Origin: an uncultured Collinsella sp.
GTDB lineage: Bacteria; Actinomycetota; Coriobacteriia; Coriobacteriales; Coriobacteriaceae
Direction of reading: 5' to 3'
DNA: 64,000 nt
NCBI GenBank assembly: GCA_959019775.1
Contig: CAUEPS010000001.1
Span: 209,489-273,488 of the forward strand
Of the stretch, positions 60,711-64,000 are shown piece after piece. Position numbers and translations under genes: made by a program. Numbering within the stretch: the stretch's first letter is position 1; each line of letters starts with the position of its first letter. Below the pieces are notes generated by a model. The model did no database searches, was not told the origin of the DNA, and saw only the letters and a list, made by a program, of their open reading frames with translations.

Positions 60711-62474
60711 ATGGCAGATTCCACCACCGATTACAACAATCTAGATCCCTTGGGTGACGAGACGGCGGTTGTCGATGAGGTTGAGGCCGCCGTCTCGGGC
60801 GCTCGCAAGAAGCCGCGCGCTGTCGATATGGTCCCCGAGGAGCCTGACGCGATGGCCCCGGACGAGGAATACCAGCTCACGCCGGCAGGTCGTCGTGAGC
60901 GCATTGGGCAGATCGTTCGCCTGATCAAAAAGTACCGCGTATGGGACAACCTCACGCCGGTGCGCCTGCGTCGTCTGCTCGAAGAGCTCGGCCCCATGTT
61001 CGTTAAAATGGGGCAGATTCTGGCCAACCGGTCCGAGATCTTGCCGCAGCGGTTTTGCGATGAGCTGCGCCGCCTGCGCTCCGACGTAGAGCCGGTGCCG
61101 TATGAGGTAGTGCTCCGCTGTCTGGAAGAGGAGTACGGCCAGCGCCTGGGGCAGATGTTCGACGCAATCGACCCCAACCCGCTCGGAAGCGCGTCGCTCG
61201 CGCAGGTGCACCGTGCCCGCTTGGTGACCGGCGAGGACGTGGCCGTTAAGGTACAGCGCCCCGGCGCGCAGCAGGTTATGGCGCAGGACATCGACATCAT
61301 CCGTTCGGTGGTGCGCATCGTTTCCAAGTTCGTCAACACAGACCAGTTTGTTGACTTACATGCCGTCGTCGAGGAGCTGTGGGCCTCGTTTCGCGAGGAG
61401 ACCAACTTTTTGGCCGAGGCCAAAAACCTCAACGATTTCTTTGAGTTCCATAAGAGCGTCCATGACGTGTCGTGTCCCAAATCCTACCTGGACCTTTGCA
61501 CCGAGCATGTCGTGGTCATGGACTACATTGACGGCATCTCGATTGCCGATCCCGAGCGCCTGGTGGCCGAGGGCTATGACCTGGAAAAGATCGGCTCGGC
61601 GATTGTCGAGGACTACTCGACGCAGGTGCTCGATGACGGCTTTTTCCATGCCGACCCGCATGCGGGAAACATCATCCTCAAGGACGGCATCGTCTACTTT
61701 ATCGACCTGGGCATGGTCGGGCGTATGTCGAGCCGCGACCGCGGTATCGTCAAGGATATGATCTTTGCCGTGGCCGAGGGCGACGTGCCCAAGCTCAAAG
61801 ATTCGCTTATGCGCTTTGCCGTGACACGCGGCGACTCGGCCGAGCTCGACCATTCGGCCTTTTTGTCCGACTTGGACTTTATCGTCGCCGACTTTGCGGG
61901 CCTTGACCTTAAGGATCTTGATATCGGCGAGTTTTTGACCTCGCTGCTAAACCTGGCGCGCAAAAACGACGTTGAGCTGCCGAGCGTGGTGACGATGTTC
62001 GCCCGCGGCATGGTGACGCTTGAGGGTCTGCTGACCGAGTACATGCCCAACGTCAACATGATCCAGATCATCCAAACGCACATCAAAAACGAGAAGAGCG
62101 CCTATGCACGCGTCCGCGAAATGGGGCGCGATCTTGCCGCGAGTAGCTATCGCGCGGCAAAAGGCTCGCTCGAGGCGGCCGAGTATCTGGGCTTGGCGTC
62201 GCGCATGCTCACGCGCGGTCAGCTTAAGGTAAACACGCAGATCATGAGCAGCGATAAGGCGCTGCGACAGCTGGGTGGAATTATCGACCGCATGTCGATG
62301 GCAATTGTGATCGCTGGTCTGTTTATCGGTTCGTCGGTGGTGTACTACGCGCGCATCGAGCCGGTTGTGTTTGGTATCCCGGTCATTGGCTTTATGGGCT
62401 ACGTGAGCGCGCTGGTGCTGGCGCTGATGCTGGGCCGCGAGATCTGGCGCAACAGCCACGGCGGCAAGCGGTAA
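60711..62474 (+). CDS. ABC1/UbiB-family atypical kinase
   Basis: A 587-residue membrane-anchored kinase-like protein. Family motifs are FVKMGQILANRSEILP (KxGQ), the Ala-rich loop GSASLAQVHRARL, VKVQRPGA, the catalytic HADPHAGNI and the metal-binding IDLGM. Two C-terminal TM helices (MAIVIAGLFIGSSVVYY, VIGFMGYVSALVLALML) anchor it. In E. coli and mitochondria UbiB/COQ8 supports quinone biosynthesis through lipid-linked ATPase activity. A Collinsella-type anaerobe may lack ubiquinone, so its role here is unclear, perhaps menaquinone or other isoprenoid handling. A roughly 60-residue acidic N-terminal extension precedes the core. Confidence 0.92.
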   Translation: MADSTTDYNNLDPLGDETAVVDEVEAAVSGARKKPRAVDMVPEEPDAMAPDEEYQLTPAGRRERIGQIVRLIKKYRVWDNLTPVRLRRLLEELGPMFVKMGQILANRSEILPQRFCDELRRLRSDVEPVPYEVVLRCLEEEYGQRLGQMFDAIDPNPLGSASLAQVHRARLVTGEDVAVKVQRPGAQQVMAQDIDIIRSVVRIVSKFVNTDQFVDLHAVVEELWASFREETNFLAEAKNLNDFFEFHKSVHDVSCPKSYLDLCTEHVVVMDYIDGISIADPERLVAEGYDLEKIGSAIVEDYSTQVLDDGFFHADPHAGNIILKDGIVYFIDLGMVGRMSSRDRGIVKDMIFAVAEGDVPKLKDSLMRFAVTRGDSAELDHSAFLSDLDFIVADFAGLDLKDLDIGEFLTSLLNLARKNDVELPSVVTMFARGMVTLEGLLTEYMPNVNMIQIIQTHIKNEKSAYARVREMGRDLAASSYRAAKGSLEAAEYLGLASRMLTRGQLKVNTQIMSSDKALRQLGGIIDRMSMAIVIAGLFIGSSVVYYARIEPVVFGIPVIGFMGYVSALVLALMLGREIWRNSHGGKR

Positions 62475-62542
62475 TGACCCCTGGGGGGCAGAATAAAACG
62501 GATCATTTTGCCTTGCGTCGCGCCGGCGTGGGCTGGTCCGAA

Positions 62543-62696
62543 CAAAACTATGCCGGTTTACGGGGCTGGAGTGCCGAACCTCGACCATGCCGGAATCCGT
62601 GCTTTTAAAACCGCAGGTAGATGAGTCGTTGGTTTTTGAAAATGGTTGATATGGTTGCGAAGTGCTGAATCAGCCCCGTAATCCGGCATAGTTTTG
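62543..62696. repeat. Palindromic intergenic element, copy 3 (core inverted)
   Basis: The 154-bp element has 26-bp terminal arms (CAAAACTATGCCGGTTTACG then GGGCTG) with one mismatch; 18 of these bases match copy 1. The core is on the minus strand: TCTACCTGCGGTTTTAAA (plus strand 62604-62621). CCTCGACCATGCCGG lies near the left arm. It sits between ubiB and a cobalamin riboswitch. Confidence 0.83.
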
Positions 62697-62814
62697 AAAC
62701 GGGCTGTTCTTGCAAGGTCCGACGACAGTCCTTCCTATCGCAAACCATAGCTTTTACCTTGGGCTTCGCCTGTGTGCGGGGCCCTTTTGCGTGCTACCAT
62801 ACTGACAGTAATAA

Positions 62815-63035
62815 TCGATGGCCTAGATGGTGGTGCGGAGACGCACGAATGCGCGGTTTTCCTGCGCGTTTGGGAGAATCGGGGTGCAAGTCCCCGGCTG
62901 TACCAGTAACCGTAATTCCTCTTGGCCCGGGATGGTCACGTCGCAGATCGGACGGCGCGCCCGGGTCGGTAAGGTTAAGTCGGATCGCCTCCCATCTTGC
63001 ACGCGACCGTGACGCATGCTGCCGGTACGAGTTGG
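62815..63035 (+). ncRNA. Cobalamin (B12) riboswitch
   Basis: The conserved B12-box core is plainly present: GGGAGAATCGGGGTGCAAGT (62872-62891), then CCCCGGCTGTACCAGTAACCG (62892-62912), preceded by a GCGCGG/CTGCGCG stem and followed by a long P-stem region with GCCCGGG/CCCGGGT-like pairing to about 63035. An extended -10 (TGCTACCAT, 62792-62800) lies just upstream. The gene downstream starts at 63060. A hairpin ACCCC-GAT-GGGGT (63054-63067) encloses its start codon, so control could be translational. B12 binding would be expected to lower expression. Confidence 0.85.
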
Positions 63036-63059
63036 GCTCTGGAGGGAAGGGGGACCCCG

Positions 63060-64000
63060 ATGGGGGTACTCGAGCGCAATGTTCGCGATGACGTGGTGCA
63101 GCCGCTGGGCAATGCTCCAAGTGCAGACAATGGGGGACAAATGGATATGTTTGAGGACGAGCGTGAGCGCGCCTCGTTGCATCTCCGTGGCGCGATTGCA
63201 CGCGGTGTAGCCAAGCGCGGCCTGGTGGCATTCCTGGCCTTCGCGATGGCCTTTAGCACCACACCGGCTCAGCTGTGGGCCGAGGGCGCCGAGGGCATTG
63301 CCGAGGCTGTGGCTCAGGCTGCGACGTTGAGTGAGGGCGCGGGGGCCGCGGACGGTGCTGCCGACGGTGTCGTTTCTGAAACCGGCTCTAACGCGAGCGA
63401 TGCGTCGGCCAACGATGACACTTCGACGAATGACGCAGATAGTAACGGCGTAGCGTCGGACGATTCTGCCGCAGTCGAGGCTTCTACTACTTCGCCGGAT
63501 TCATCCGAACAGAACGTCAAAAGCGTTGCAGCCGCTTCCGATGAGGCTGAATCTCAGCCTACCGAAGCCGCAAGCCAAGAGGTCTCGGCCACGTGCTCCG
63601 TCGTCGGCACCGACGCCAAGGGCGCCCAGCAGACCTGGGCCGCCGCCCAGCAGATCACGCTGAAGGAGGGCTCGACCGCGGCCGACCTCTCCGAGCAGCT
63701 CTTCAAGCGGGCCGGCCTCAAGGCCGACTACGACCCCAACGGCCCCTGGGGCTGGGCGCTCAACACGATCACGTCGCCTTTCGATAAGGACCGCAAGCTC
63801 GGCTACGACTCGGCGACCGGCGCGTACTGGCAGCTGTTCGTCAACGGCAGCGCCTCCGAGGTCGGCGCGGGCGGCTACACGCTCAAGGACGGCGACTCCG
63901 TCGTCTGGTGCTACTCGAAGTACGGCGACCCCGCGCCTGTCGCTCAGGTCTCGGCCACGTGCTCCGTCGTCGGCACCGACGCCAAGGGCGCCCAGCAGAC
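63060..64000 (+). CDS. Secreted protein with tandem DUF4430 (transcobalamin-like) domains, B12-riboswitch controlled (3' end outside window)
   Basis: The frame runs open from ATG 63060 to the window end (at least 313 residues). A 50-residue N-terminal region precedes a hydrophobic signal segment (RGLVAFLAFAMAFSTTPAQL, about 53-72), then a Ser/Asp/Ala-rich linker to about residue 174. The first repeat is a DUF4430/transcobalamin C-terminal-like domain: QITLKEGSTAADLSEQLF, WGWALNTI, AYWQLFVNGSASEVG, YTLKDGDSVVWCYSKYG. An identical second repeat begins at 63948. Placement behind a cobalamin riboswitch suggests a surface protein for capturing corrinoids. GGAGGGAAGGGGGA is the ribosome site; ATG 63141 or 63147 would give a more ordinary signal peptide. 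Confidence 0.82.
   Translation, partial: MGVLERNVRDDVVQPLGNAPSADNGGQMDMFEDERERASLHLRGAIARGVAKRGLVAFLAFAMAFSTTPAQLWAEGAEGIAEAVAQAATLSEGAGAADGAADGVVSETGSNASDASANDDTSTNDADSNGVASDDSAAVEASTTSPDSSEQNVKSVAAASDEAESQPTEAASQEVSATCSVVGTDAKGAQQTWAAAQQITLKEGSTAADLSEQLFKRAGLKADYDPNGPWGWALNTITSPFDKDRKLGYDSATGAYWQLFVNGSASEVGAGGYTLKDGDSVVWCYSKYGDPAPVAQVSATCSVVGTDAKGAQQ
63582..64000 (+). repeat. Tandem 366-bp coding repeat (second copy cut by the window)
   Basis: The 53 bases from 63948 to the window end are identical to 63582-63634, giving a repeat period of 366 bp (122 codons). Complete nucleotide identity including third positions implies recent duplication or active homogenisation of the domain. Confidence 0.85.

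Noticed and set aside
1..64000. CRISPR array or defence island
   Set aside because: No regularly spaced short direct repeats and no cas genes; the repeats present are palindromic and dispersed.

Overview
The window looks like a core chromosomal segment of a GC-rich gut Coriobacteriia, most probably a Collinsella. That taxonomic call is an inference. It rests on the GC-rich third codon positions, dense genes with strong GGAGG-type ribosome binding sites, an anaerobic fermentative gene set ([FeFe] hydrogenase, lactaldehyde/propanediol reductase, superoxide reductase, formate-THF ligase), small single-TM zinc-ribbon proteins, and many long palindromic intergenic repeats. I saw no rRNA, tRNA, CRISPR array, prophage or IS transposase.

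Layout. 1-4364: alpha-glucoside PTS operon (EIIA cut by the window edge, PRD antiterminator, EIICB, GH4 6-phospho-alpha-glucosidase). 4621-10695: hydrogenase operon (NuoF-like/GltD-like flavoprotein, HydA) running into an ABC importer whose binding-protein gene is frameshifted and whose permease and ATPase are fused. 10752-12067: orphan RelB/DinJ-like antitoxin and a CPBP protease, convergent with a YgiQ radical SAM gene. 14450-17784: DUF1275 membrane protein, FucO, M42 aminopeptidase. 17923-22207: HTH-HipA-like kinase, then mnmA, cysK and a divergent Rrf2 regulator (sulfur handling). 22345-42885: holin-like protein, YerC, then a genome-maintenance block (addB-addA, dnaE, an SNF2 helicase, superoxide reductase, a degenerate NAD-synthetase-like protein, and ruvCAB behind a LexA-type box). 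43032-58260: formate-THF ligase, then zinc-ribbon/TM proteins, a CDF exporter, an ADP-ribosylglycohydrolase, a HicB-like/HTH protein and two paralogous lipoproteins, closing with fchA-folD. 58615-64000: C69 dipeptidase, phasin-like protein plus UbiB kinase, and a cobalamin riboswitch driving a secreted protein with tandem transcobalamin-like domains that runs off the window.

How the genes connect. PTS import, propanediol formation, hydrogenase and fhs/fchA/folD one-carbon metabolism fit an anaerobic sugar fermenter. Here folD has lost residues needed for cyclohydrolase activity, and fchA directly upstream could supply that step. The sulfur genes (cysK, mnmA) sit beside an Rrf2 regulator, and the ruv operon appears SOS-controlled.

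The least explained content is intergenic. Three roughly 140-160 nt palindromes (44835, 47086, 62543) share an internal CTACCTGCGGTTTT-like core while their stems differ but stay paired. Separate families of hairpins (TTTGGGACGGGGCTA loops at 14235 and 34282; an AT-rich element at 58299) and two short shared palindromes upstream of paralogous genes (TGTTGCGCAACA; a 20-bp box) also stand out.
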